A stretch of 64,000 nucleotides of DNA, taken from contig NZ_JAKMHX010000013.1 in assembly GCF_022048975.1 (NCBI RefSeq), positions 120,722 through 184,721 on the forward strand, in the 5' to 3' direction. This document shows positions 25,960 through 33,999 of this stretch, one piece after another. How positions within the stretch are numbered: the first letter of the stretch is position 1; each line of letters starts with the position of its first letter. Source of the DNA: Sporosarcina cyprini. GTDB lineage: Bacteria > Bacillota > Bacilli > Bacillales_A > Planococcaceae. Position numbers and translations under genes: made by a program. The notes below the pieces were generated by a model. The model did no database searches. It saw only the letters and a program-made list of their open reading frames with translations, and was not told the DNA's origin.

Positions 25960-26664
25960 TTACTTCCCTACTGAATACCCTTCAAATAACCGACCGCCAA
26001 AAGGTGTTAACACTTCCTCCACCAACTCGATGACTGCGTGCTTATTCCGCGTGCGATAAAATTCATCGAACACCGTTACAAACCTATCGGTAAATACCGG
26101 ATCAAATTCACGCAACGCTCGAACGACCCACTTGGAGTCACCAATCCATCTTCCATTCGTGCGTAAGAAAAACTCATGCAAGCGATCAGCAAGTGTATTC
26201 GCGATGAAAATCGCTTCTGCTTCATCCGTCGAACCCTGAAAATCATCTAACGCATCTGTCAGCATATAACGCTTCGTTCTCAGCGTTTGTTCGGACCACG
26301 GTGCAGGACCTTTCTTTAGCAACTCATCGGCCTGCTGCTTGACGATTTGAACAATCTCCGCATCAATGAGTACAATGCCTTCAGAAATCATCCGCAGCAA
26401 GGATGGCCTCGCTCTCTCGATGTCGGATTCAAAAAACGATTGATAAGAGGTCTTATTATGGACAAACACTTCAACCGGCCAATCAAAAGCGATAACCGAT
26501 TCCCGATACGGCCCCTTATCGTCATCGAACACGATGATGTCCAAATCGGATGTTTCTGTCGCTTCTCCCCGCACAACACTGCCTGCAAGCAGGGCGGCCG
26601 TGCAATCCGGATAGTATTTATGAATAAACATTTCAGCCGCTTTCAAAGCGTCTACTCGTTCCAT
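25960..26664 (-). CDS. nucleotidyltransferase-fold protein (pol-beta superfamily)
   Basis: 234 residues. The nucleotidyltransferase signature AGSVVRGEATETSDLDIIVF (Gly-Ser, then Asp-x-Asp) is near residue 27, and a third acid may be the E/D of WPVEVFVH. The C-terminal half is helical, as in aminoglycoside or lincosamide nucleotidyltransferases. The family includes resistance adenylyltransferases, but the substrate here is unknown. The first 13 bases overlap the end of the GNAT-NUDIX gene, so the genes are coupled. Confidence 0.8.
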   Translation of the reverse strand: MERVDALKAAEMFIHKYYPDCTAALLAGSVVRGEATETSDLDIIVFDDDKGPYRESVIAFDWPVEVFVHNKTSYQSFFESDIERARPSLLRMISEGIVLIDAEIVQIVKQQADELLKKGPAPWSEQTLRTKRYMLTDALDDFQGSTDEAEAIFIANTLADRLHEFFLRTNGRWIGDSKWVVRALREFDPVFTDRFVTVFDEFYRTRNKHAVIELVEEVLTPFGGRLFEGYSVGK

Positions 26665-27599
26665 GTCTTCCCCCTCTTCCCAGCTTGTATGGCCTTCACT
26701 ATGCTATGCGGACGAATATCGAGAGAGTCCAGCCTTTCGATCGGCACCCACATCGGTTCATAGGTTCCCTGATTGCGTGCTGCTCCATATTCCTCGCCTG
26801 TGCCCGTTCCAAATGTTCCGGCTCGGATAGCTGCCCGGAAAAAGTGCTGTGTACCGTTGTATTCAATTAGGCCGAGGCGTTCTCCTATTTCCACTTCCAC
26901 GCCCAGTTCCTCAAACGCTTCCCGCTTGGCCGCTTGTTCGGGGCTTTCTCCCGGCTCAATTCCCCCGCCAGGGAAGACGTAGTATTCCCGGCCACTTTTC
27001 TTCCTCCTGATGAGCGCCATCTGTCCCTCCAACTCCATGACGACAGCAGCCCGATCCCTAGACTTTGCCACATACTCAATTAGCCAGCAGTCGCGAAACT
27101 CGCCTTCATGCCACTCCCGCTTTGGCAGCAGTTTCACTTTCCGGAATCCGCATTTTTCATAACACCGCAGCGCACGTTCATTCCAAGTTTGCGGATCCAT
27201 GACAACTCTGTTCACGTGTAGTTCATTGATCAGATAATCGACGACGGTTTGGACAAGCTGCGTACCGATACCACGATTCCAGAAATCAGGCTCGCCAATG
27301 AATTGGTCCATTCCGAAAATGACTTCATCCGCTTCATAGCCATATAGCTCTCTTTCTTCTTCCTCAATTGGGTAGAATTGAAGATACCCGATAGGCGCAT
27401 GATCGTACATGATCAGGCATCTTGTTTCTTCATCGGGCTCGCCAAAGAAGTCCTCCTCCACCTGCTTCAAATCAGCAGGCCGGTCACGTCCTTCATAGAA
27501 TTGCAGTACCGCCGGGTCCGATAGCCATTTGGTCATTATGTATTTGTCTTCTTCTATCAATTCCCGGATGGAAATCTTCTCTCTCTCGACGATCACCAT
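26652..27599 (-). CDS. GNAT-NUDIX fusion protein
   Basis: 315 residues in two enzyme domains. Residues 1-180 are an AAC(6')-like GNAT domain (ISIRELIEEDKYIMTKWLSD, FIGEPDFWNRGIGTQLV, ALRCYEKCGFRKVKL). Residues 185-315 are a NUDIX domain with an intact box (GGGIEPGESPEQAAKREAFE followed by ELGVEVE). Opening and motif spacing resemble aminoglycoside 6'-acetyltransferases, but also general acetyltransferases. A single reading frame without internal start supports a true fusion. AAAGGGGGA precedes the ATG. It overlaps the next gene by 13 bases. Confidence 0.87.
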   Translation of the reverse strand: MVIVEREKISIRELIEEDKYIMTKWLSDPAVLQFYEGRDRPADLKQVEEDFFGEPDEETRCLIMYDHAPIGYLQFYPIEEEERELYGYEADEVIFGMDQFIGEPDFWNRGIGTQLVQTVVDYLINELHVNRVVMDPQTWNERALRCYEKCGFRKVKLLPKREWHEGEFRDCWLIEYVAKSRDRAAVVMELEGQMALIRRKKSGREYYVFPGGGIEPGESPEQAAKREAFEELGVEVEIGERLGLIEYNGTQHFFRAAIRAGTFGTGTGEEYGAARNQGTYEPMWVPIERLDSLDIRPHSIVKAIQAGKRGKTWNE

Positions 27600-27668
27600 A
27601 TCAATTCCCCCTTTAGTCTATTTATTCCATAAAGCCTGATCGTTTCCCTGCCCTTTTCTGCAGTTCAA

Positions 27669-27703
27669 TAAAAAAAGAGCAGCCTTTGAACTTTGGCTGC
27701 TCT
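27669..27703 (-). terminator. terminator after the GrpB-family gene
   Basis: AGAGCAGCC / GGCTGCTCT hairpin, ten-base loop, then TTTTTTT on the minus strand; six bases after the stop. Confidence 0.95.
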
Positions 27704-27709
27704 ACAAAT

Positions 27710-28234
27710 TTATCGGCTTAGGGCAACAATCCGGTCGACAAACGATTTCTTTGCGTCCGAGTATTGCCTTTCATTATCCGGATATTTCCGGGCAAGCTCC
27801 CATTTCAACGTTTCGTACGCCTTAGCGACGTCCGGGTGATCATTTAAATAATCCCGGAAAGATGTATGGGCCTTCCACCACTCGCCTCCATATTCCACGA
27901 CATGATAGACATGGGTTTTCGTCAGTTCATGAAGGTCCGAAAACTTTGCGAATACCACTTTCCCTTCCACTTCTGCCTTGAGTCGATAGATATCCGCATC
28001 TTTCAATGCGTGCAAGTCAAATCTGGCGACGTCGTCTAAACTTCGGACTCCAATGAGTACATCAAGCAGCGGTTTTGCCGCTATTCCCCGAATTGCCGTG
28101 CTTCCAATATGCTGAATATCAACAGCCAAATCACCGAGTAGTGTCTCCAGTAGCGCTTTTTCCTGAACAAATAGCGCTTGCCAGCCTTCCTCATGCTTCG
28201 TCAAGGCAACCACGTCTTTATTCAGTCCCAACAT
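27710..28234 (-). CDS. GrpB/UPF0157-family protein
   Basis: 174 residues: motif IQHIGSTAIRGIAAKPLLDVLIGV, shown in parts HIGSTAIRG and AAKPLLDVLIGV, is the UPF0157 signature and marks a nucleotidyltransferase-like fold. Homologues are sometimes fused to CoaE or found beside resistance genes; function is unsettled. The start ATG 28234 follows AAAGGAG by nine bases and lies 17 bases inside the upstream TmrB-like gene, so translation is coupled. Confidence 0.87.
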   Translation of the reverse strand: MLGLNKDVVALTKHEEGWQALFVQEKALLETLLGDLAVDIQHIGSTAIRGIAAKPLLDVLIGVRSLDDVARFDLHALKDADIYRLKAEVEGKVVFAKFSDLHELTKTHVYHVVEYGGEWWKAHTSFRDYLNDHPDVAKAYETLKWELARKYPDNERQYSDAKKSFVDRIVALSR

Positions 28235-28781
28235 ACATGCCGTCTCCTTTCGGAATGAACCCGATTTCTGCACAAATCAGATCCACAATCTGCTCGACAT
28301 CTCGATGGTCCGTTTGAATAAATTGCTCAAAACACGAATCCTGATAGCCTTCCAGACATTTATCCGTCTGTGCAAAACACCAATTGCCCGGTTCTTCACC
28401 ACGGGCCAGCAACCGATTAAAAATCGTCTGCTTCTCTGCCGTTAGACAGAAATGGAATGTTTCCTCATCCAGTTCAGAGAAGCCCTTATAAATCGTATTA
28501 AAATAATCTTTTTTATAAATTGTCATCGGCACGATCAAGTCCCGGCCATATGTCTGTTTCAACTGTTTGGCCACTTCAACGACGAGCGTTTTCCACATTA
28601 GGAAATCCTGAAAATCACCTGTCTGCTCAACAGGCAGCTTCACTTCATTCGGAATCATTTCCCGCAGCATGTAACCTACTATTTCAGGATCATAAAGCAA
28701 CGCGTGATCCATCCGTTCCATCAGTTTTGTAGCCACCGTCGTCTTCCCCGCCCCAAATGCCCCATTAATCATCACTATCAT
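28218..28781 (-). CDS. TmrB-like P-loop nucleotide-binding protein
   Basis: 187 residues with a Walker A motif GAFGAGKTT at residues 8-16. The pattern matches B. subtilis TmrB along its length: MIVMINGAFG start, LLYDPEIVGYMLREMIP, LIVPMTIYKKDYFN, and a QTDKCLEGYQDSCFEQFIQT end. TmrB protects against tunicamycin by binding it at the membrane. Here the homology suggests, but does not prove, similar protection, and AAA-type kinases of other function look alike. It lies 3 bases after the VanW gene. Confidence 0.82.
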   Translation of the reverse strand: MIVMINGAFGAGKTTVATKLMERMDHALLYDPEIVGYMLREMIPNEVKLPVEQTGDFQDFLMWKTLVVEVAKQLKQTYGRDLIVPMTIYKKDYFNTIYKGFSELDEETFHFCLTAEKQTIFNRLLARGEEPGNWCFAQTDKCLEGYQDSCFEQFIQTDHRDVEQIVDLICAEIGFIPKGDGMYVGTE

Positions 28782-28784
28782 GTT

Positions 28785-29600
28785 TCATTCCCCCTCATAT
28801 GTCAAAAACGGTTCATACATTGTAATCGCATGATTCTCCGTGACGAATTCGTCTTCCAAGAGGTTCCCGTCCAGGTCGTACACATGCCGGAAAATGGTGT
28901 TATGCCGCACATAGCCGCCCCATGATTCAAAGGTGAATTGGTGATCCTTTTCGTACACTTTATATGTCCGTGTTGCAGGCGATGCGGCCCGCCACTCGCC
29001 AGTCAGATGCGTATCTGTCAAGTAGACGATCAGTTGGTATGGGGTTGTTGTTTCGTTTTTAATTTGCAAATCCAAATAATTAAAGGCGCATGTTGCTCCA
29101 CTGCCGAACGGCTGGCTGCGGCTGGAATCCGGAAACACATCATAACTATGGCGATACCGTTCCGTTACGGTCAGTGGCGTATGCAGCGTAATCCAATAGA
29201 TCAAATTGGACAGCTGGCAAAGCCCTCCGCCTACCCCGACGGTCACTTTGCCATAATGGAGAATCATCCCGTCCACATACCCTTTGCGCCTCGTCGTATT
29301 GCCGATCAGCCGCCAATAGGAGAACGTTTCTCCCGGTTGCAGGATGATGCCGTTCACTCGGCGCGCCGCTAATTTTAAATTTGTAATTTTATTATGTTGA
29401 AGCTGCATATCCACGTCTTTCAACTGGCGGAGCAACGGCGTACGATGCTTTTTAACCACATGTGGAAGCTTATCTTCAGCCTTCGTCATGGCATACTGCT
29501 TGCCGTCCCACCACCACTCGCCATATCGTTTCAAGCGAAATACTTTCTTTCCAAGATAAATACGCAGTTTACTTCTCTTTATTGGTTGTAATGAAACCAC
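28785..29600 (-). CDS. VanW-family protein
   Basis: 271 residues. The VanW core is clear: LKLAARRVNGIILQPGETFS, RKGYVDGMILHYGKVTVGVG then GGLCQLSNLIYW, and HSYDVFPDSSRSQPFGSGAT. VanW is an accessory of some vancomycin-resistance clusters; its biochemical role is unknown, and stand-alone copies are common in bacilli. No signal peptide is visible. The start is placed at GTG 29600 because the upstream GTG at 29615 falls within the G-rich ribosome site. Confidence 0.87.
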   Translation of the reverse strand: MVSLQPIKRSKLRIYLGKKVFRLKRYGEWWWDGKQYAMTKAEDKLPHVVKKHRTPLLRQLKDVDMQLQHNKITNLKLAARRVNGIILQPGETFSYWRLIGNTTRRKGYVDGMILHYGKVTVGVGGGLCQLSNLIYWITLHTPLTVTERYRHSYDVFPDSSRSQPFGSGATCAFNYLDLQIKNETTTPYQLIVYLTDTHLTGEWRAASPATRTYKVYEKDHQFTFESWGGYVRHNTIFRHVYDLDGNLLEDEFVTENHAITMYEPFLTYEGE

Positions 29601-29662
29601 AAAGCCACCCCCCACCCCGTATCTATTCCTGACGGCACAAAAGAATTCCTGCTTCTATCAAA

Positions 29663-29694
29663 GAAAAAAAGAAGTGTCCGCGCGCAGACACTTC
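29663..29694 (-). terminator. terminator of the first sigma/anti-sigma operon
   Basis: GAAGTGTC / GACACTTC with an eight-base GC-rich loop, followed by seven T on the minus strand. Confidence 0.93.
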
Positions 29695-29703
29695 CTTCTT
29701 ATC

Positions 29704-30771
29704 TCACTTGGCATAATGGAGACTGACAATTAAATCTCCATCCTCTGAATGTTCCGTGCTGACCATTTGAGAAGTTTCTTCCGAATACAGATCGACACCT
29801 TCATACCCTGCAAGCACACTGTTAAAGTATGATTCATCCACTTTCAGAAAGCGGATGGACTGCAGCTTGCCCAAAACAAATCGGAATTCCATCTCATCAC
29901 CATATACGAATGCATAATCAGCATCCTCCACTTCGTATTGCGTAGTATAGTCGTCTCCAAAGTATTGAGTGACCTTGGCCTGCGGATCGCCTAACGTTAA
30001 GCCATGCAAATAAAATTTTTCATTTGCATCTGACAAAATAGGCTGGGTAGGATCCAATAAAATCCGCGCTGTATGTCCCGGCACCTCTGGCTGGTATTTA
30101 AAGCCGGGATGTGAAGCAAAATTAGGGTCAACGTTTTGCATGAGACGTACGAGCAACTTCCCATCTCCATCCAATTCCATTTTGATTAGGTACGAATTTT
30201 CCATTGAATACATGTACCGCATCAAATTTTCTGACACAAACTTGATTCCGCCATAATCCCTATAAAGCTGCTCACCGTACTGGGAATCTACATCAGTGAA
30301 AAGAAGGGTCTCCACCTGATCTTTATATAAAAACACTATGAGTTTGCCTTCATAATCAAGCCCCATGTCCGCGCCTGTACCATCCAAATCATCAATCAGT
30401 GTATAATCCTTACCCAGTCGTTCCACGACATCCTCCAGTGAATCGCCCATCGTCACTCCATTTAAATAAAACTTACCCAGCTCAACTGTGAAAGCCGGCT
30501 TTGACAAATCGGCGATGTCACTTGGTGACTCCTTTTCTTTAGGCACGTCCCCTATATCTACCGGGGTCTCCTTACCCATTTCAGCTTGTGGATCGTCGAG
30601 AACGACTCGGAAAACAAATAGCATGGAACAAGCTACAATAATTCCGGTCATCAGCAAATAAGGCCATTTCCTTTTTGATGTTTCTTGTGCCAATGAATTT
30701 GAAACGTTTCGCATGACCCGTTCCTTGCTTTCCGACAGATCTTTCAATTCCGAAGGCAAAAACTTATTCAT
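29704..30771 (-). CDS. single-span membrane protein, probable anti-sigma factor
   Basis: 355 residues. N-terminal cytosolic tail (1-35), one membrane span (about 37-55, YLLMTGIIVACSMLFVF), then an extracellular part with two related modules. One opens KFYLNGVTMGDSLEDVVERLG (about 97-115, shown as LNGVTMGDSLEDVVERLG) and the other LHGLTLGDPQAKVTQYFG. These resemble the CAP-associated module. Overlap of 8 bases with the upstream sigma gene and the topology suggest a membrane anti-sigma factor that senses something outside. No HCC zinc motif is present. The assignment is by context. Confidence 0.7.
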   Translation of the reverse strand: MNKFLPSELKDLSESKERVMRNVSNSLAQETSKRKWPYLLMTGIIVACSMLFVFRVVLDDPQAEMGKETPVDIGDVPKEKESPSDIADLSKPAFTVELGKFYLNGVTMGDSLEDVVERLGKDYTLIDDLDGTGADMGLDYEGKLIVFLYKDQVETLLFTDVDSQYGEQLYRDYGGIKFVSENLMRYMYSMENSYLIKMELDGDGKLLVRLMQNVDPNFASHPGFKYQPEVPGHTARILLDPTQPILSDANEKFYLHGLTLGDPQAKVTQYFGDDYTTQYEVEDADYAFVYGDEMEFRFVLGKLQSIRFLKVDESYFNSVLAGYEGVDLYSEETSQMVSTEHSEDGDLIVSLHYAK

Positions 30772-31279
30772 TGAGCAGCACCTCCCATTCGATTCCTCTC
30801 AACTGATTTCGCAAAAGCTCTCTCCCCCGTGTCAGCCGTGTTTTCACTGTACTTTCCGGAATGGATACAGTGCTTGCAATCTCGGCAATGGTCATTTCAT
30901 TGAAATAAAAGTGAACGAGCACTTCCCGCTGTTTCAGCGGCAATGCCAAAATAGCTTCTCCTATTAGTTGCTGCTCCTCTTTCTTAACCAATCCATCCAA
31001 ATTCCTCTTTCCTGCCTGCGGAGAAAACTTATGCTGCAGCTGTACTTTTCGGTAATTCCAGCTCCTCAAATAATCTTTGCTTCGATTCACGGTCATTTTA
31101 GCCAAATAGGCTCTGACTTCTCCACGTTCTTCGTAATTATGTTGATTGCTATAAAATTTAATAAATACCTCTTGTACGATATCCTCTGCCGTGTGGAGAT
31201 CCATCACATAGCAATACGCGATGCGGAGTAAATGTTCTGTATGCTGATCCATCAATTCGATCAGTTCATTTCGATTCAA
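30764..31279 (-). CDS. ECF RNA-polymerase sigma factor
   Basis: About 171 residues. Region 2 reads LLRIAYCYVMDLHTAEDIVQEVFIKFY (shown as AEDIVQEVFIKFY), region 4 reads PLKQREVLVHFYFNEMTIAE then ESTVKTRLTRGRELL. It resembles the SigW/SigV group. Start: TTG 31279 has GGGGTG at nine bases; the GTG at 31291 is inside the ribosome site. The partner anti-sigma-like gene overlaps its end. No clear self-recognised promoter was found upstream. Confidence 0.88.
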   Translation of the reverse strand: MNRNELIELMDQHTEHLLRIAYCYVMDLHTAEDIVQEVFIKFYSNQHNYEERGEVRAYLAKMTVNRSKDYLRSWNYRKVQLQHKFSPQAGKRNLDGLVKKEEQQLIGEAILALPLKQREVLVHFYFNEMTIAEIASTVSIPESTVKTRLTRGRELLRNQLRGIEWEVLLNE

Positions 31280-31482
31280 TTCGATTGCCACCCCTTTCCT
31301 ACATTGTAAACGAAACGCAGCTCATGGAAGTTTGGATTTCGTGAAATTAATTCCTCCCGCAACAAACATGCCCTTTTCTGCATGTGACCGGCTAAAACAT
31401 GCGGGTCACCGAAAATCAGCTGTATGACAGGATTTGATTGGATATAGTAGCAGTACAAAGACGAAATCGCGGAGGGATACCA

Positions 31483-32202
31483 TTGGAAATTATTCGAGTC
31501 GAGGGGTTACGAAAAGCATATGGAGCGAAGGAAGTGCTGAAGGGAATCGACTTTTCTGCAGATGCAGGAGATATCATTGGAATCATCGGAAAGAATGGGG
31601 CAGGGAAATCAACCTTTCTAGAAATTTTGCTGACGCTTAGATCGTACGAACAAGGAACGGTTCGATTATTCGGCCAAGAGCTGAACAAGGCATCTGATAA
31701 ACAGCGCGAGCAAATAAGGCAGCAGCTTTCAGCTGTGCTGCAGCCGACCCAGTTTTACAAGACTTTAAAGGTCATTGAATTGCTTAGGCTTTTTAAAGCG
31801 TATTATCAATCACCTCTCGATGTGGAAACGATTATTGCTGACTTCAAGCTGCAGGACCATCGGAAAACGTATTTTGACAAACTATCAGGCGGCTGGAAGC
31901 AAATCGTCAGCCTCGCGATCGCGTTTTTATCGGAACCCAAGATGCTGATCCTCGACGAGCCGACAACCGGCCTGGATCCCCATATGCGCAATATGCTCTG
32001 GTCGTATATTACCGAGTACAACAAACGGACGGGTGGCACGGTCCTTCTGACGACGCACAATATGGATGAAGTCGAGTTGTACTGCGACCGGGTCATGTTG
32101 CTGAACGAGGGTGTGGCGGAAGTATTTGATTCAACGGAAGGGATTCTCGCTTCCGGCTTTAAATCAATTCATGAATTTTATCTAACACAAGTTGCGGTAT
32201 AA
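31483..32202 (+). CDS. ABC transporter ATP-binding protein
   Basis: 239 residues: Walker A GKNGAGKST, signature LSGGWKQ (usual LSGGQ..R altered to GGWKQI), Walker B LILDEPTTGLDP and switch His in LLTTHNMDE. It belongs to the ABC-2 export class with the membrane partner in the next gene (12 bases downstream). TTG start with GGAGGG upstream; the frame also extends further upstream but without a site. The LytTR and DUF3021 genes behind it form a typical regulated export module. Confidence 0.92.
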   Translation: MEIIRVEGLRKAYGAKEVLKGIDFSADAGDIIGIIGKNGAGKSTFLEILLTLRSYEQGTVRLFGQELNKASDKQREQIRQQLSAVLQPTQFYKTLKVIELLRLFKAYYQSPLDVETIIADFKLQDHRKTYFDKLSGGWKQIVSLAIAFLSEPKMLILDEPTTGLDPHMRNMLWSYITEYNKRTGGTVLLTTHNMDEVELYCDRVMLLNEGVAEVFDSTEGILASGFKSIHEFYLTQVAV

Positions 32203-32214
32203 GGAGGAGTTTAA

Positions 32215-32964
32215 ATGATTGCTACACAATTACGATATGACTTGTTGATGTTTTCCAGAGAACTGTTTTACGTCGTGTTTACTTTGATTGTTCCCCCAGC
32301 GACATACCTGTTCATGGGTTCCCTTTACGGAGGCTTCACCTATGCCGGCAATTTAAGCTATGCAGAAAGCTATACACCGTCCTTCATTTTGCTCATTTCC
32401 TTCGGCGTCGTCTTTTTCTCTTTCGGATTTGATCAGGTTTTGAACCGGGTAAGCGGCGTCGAGAAGAGAATTTCACTTGCTCCGGTTCCTAAACGGATAC
32501 TTTTGCTGTCAGGCATTTTGAAATCAATCATCGTTACAAGCTTCGGTTATCTATTTGTTACTCTGCTCGGTGTATTTGTCTACAATTTATCGATTCAATG
32601 GGTCAACGTTCTTCTGTCATTTGGACTGTTCATGCTGTTGAACGCGATCCTGCTCGTCCTCTCTTCAGCCATCTTCTCCTTTTTCAAAACGGTGAATGGG
32701 GCGCTCGTGTTTTCCATCGTCACGTTTCAAATTGTTTTGATCACGGGAGGTTTCGCGATGCCCATCGACATGATGCCTAAATTTGTACAATACATGGCTG
32801 AGGTAAACCCGCTCTACCATATGAATCAACTCTTCATAGCCGTTTGGAATGGACAGTTTCAGTTCGATCGTGCGTCGCTCATTTCAATTGGCTATATCGG
32901 CATCTGCATTCTTCTCGCATTATTCGCCCTCCGTTTTGCAACAAGACATCAAAACCGCAAGTAA
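32215..32964 (+). CDS. ABC-2 type transporter permease
   Basis: 249 residues with six membrane segments and the ABC-2 pattern GGFAMPIDMMPKFVQYMAEV-NPLYHMNQL near residue 185-210. It forms the channel with the ATPase gene 12 bases upstream. The substrate is unknown: such pairs export drugs, peptides or lipids. AAGGAGG precedes the ATG. Confidence 0.9.
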   Translation: MIATQLRYDLLMFSRELFYVVFTLIVPPATYLFMGSLYGGFTYAGNLSYAESYTPSFILLISFGVVFFSFGFDQVLNRVSGVEKRISLAPVPKRILLLSGILKSIIVTSFGYLFVTLLGVFVYNLSIQWVNVLLSFGLFMLLNAILLVLSSAIFSFFKTVNGALVFSIVTFQIVLITGGFAMPIDMMPKFVQYMAEVNPLYHMNQLFIAVWNGQFQFDRASLISIGYIGICILLALFALRFATRHQNRK

Positions 32965-33008
32965 GTCATGGTACGATGAGAATAAAAGACTTTCTGGGGG
33001 TGGATTTC

Positions 33009-33467
33009 GTGAAAGTGATACTGGACATCGACAGTGATTACAAAGAGACAAAAGTGACGATCCATTGCAATGAAGTGGATGATTCTATAAAGGAGATCCT
33101 TGATTTCCTCAAAGGGAAAAAGACCGAATTTCTCGTCGGACGAGACGGAGATATGCAGCATATTCTAAAGCCGGACGACATCCATTATTTTCATACAGAA
33201 AAGGAAGGGGTCGTCGCTGTGACAAGCGAAGGATCATTCGCCTTACGGGAAAAGCTGTATGAGTTGGAGGAAATGCTGCCCACCACAAAATTTATCCGGC
33301 TCTCGAAATCCGTCATCGCCAACTTACATGAACTGAGCCGGTTTGAGGCTTCTTTTAACGGAACTCTATGCGTTTATTTCAAATCGGGCGCAAAGGAATA
33401 TGTTTCGCGGACATACGTCAATGCAATAAAAGAAGCATTGAAAATGAACAGGAGGAAAAACGGATGA
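33009..33467 (+). CDS. LytTR-domain DNA-binding regulator
   Basis: 152 residues. The C-terminal LytTR domain (about 55-150) is clear: DDIHYFHTEKEGVVAVTSEG, LREKLYELEEMLPTTKFIRL, SKSVIANL and NAIKEAL. The N-terminal part (1-50) is a short VxLDIDSDYKETKVTIHC module, with no receiver domain. Proteins of this size usually pair with a DUF3021 membrane protein, which is the next gene, and control the neighbouring exporter. GTG start after GGGGGTGG; the end overlaps the DUF3021 start (ATGA). Confidence 0.88.
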   Translation: MKVILDIDSDYKETKVTIHCNEVDDSIKEILDFLKGKKTEFLVGRDGDMQHILKPDDIHYFHTEKEGVVAVTSEGSFALREKLYELEEMLPTTKFIRLSKSVIANLHELSRFEASFNGTLCVYFKSGAKEYVSRTYVNAIKEALKMNRRKNG

Positions 33468-33874
33468 AAACATTCTTAATCAGAAGTGTGCTCGGGATCT
33501 TTTTCGGATCATTTCTGACAATCATGACGATCTTCGCTGTCATCTATTTTGGAAATCATGATAAACTGAACTCCGAAATTCTTGTAACCAATGCACTGGG
33601 TACGATGTTTTGTGGCTGGTTCTTCTCCGTGACCCCTCTACTGTTTGACAATGAAAAGCTGACATTGCCTGTACAGACAGTACTCCACTTTCTCAGCGTC
33701 AGTATTTTGTACTTCATCATTGCTTTCGTTGTAGGATGGGTGCCATTCTCTATGAAAGGGTTCTTGGGCATGCTGGGCATCTTTGTGCTGCTCTATGCCT
33801 GCATCTGGTCAGCATTTTATATATATTTTAAAAATCAAGCTAAGAAACTAAATGAAGAATTGAAAGATTTATAA
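33464..33874 (+). CDS. DUF3021 membrane protein, partner of the LytTR regulator
   Basis: 136 residues with four membrane segments (about 6-26, 42-62, 70-95, 100-125), a charged tail KKLNEELKDL, and the spacing of DUF3021. Its ATG overlaps the stop of the LytTR gene, and a GGAGG site lies 13 bases upstream. LytTR-DUF3021 pairs are known as small membrane-coupled regulators. The signal is unknown. Confidence 0.88.
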   Translation: MKTFLIRSVLGIFFGSFLTIMTIFAVIYFGNHDKLNSEILVTNALGTMFCGWFFSVTPLLFDNEKLTLPVQTVLHFLSVSILYFIIAFVVGWVPFSMKGFLGMLGIFVLLYACIWSAFYIYFKNQAKKLNEELKDL

Positions 33875-33879
33875 GCCCG

Positions 33880-33909
33880 CTTGCCAAGTACTCCCTTGGC
33901 AAGTTTTTT
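33880..33909 (+). terminator. terminator of the ABC-LytTR-DUF3021 operon
   Basis: CTTGCCAAG / CTTGGCAAG hairpin with a six-base loop, followed by TTTTTT. Confidence 0.93.
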
Positions 33910-33999
33910 ATTATTTACAACCCATTAACACAAATCCAACACGCCCTTTATATTCCTCCCCTACAATGAACTTGATCACAATTTGAAAGGAGCCAAACC

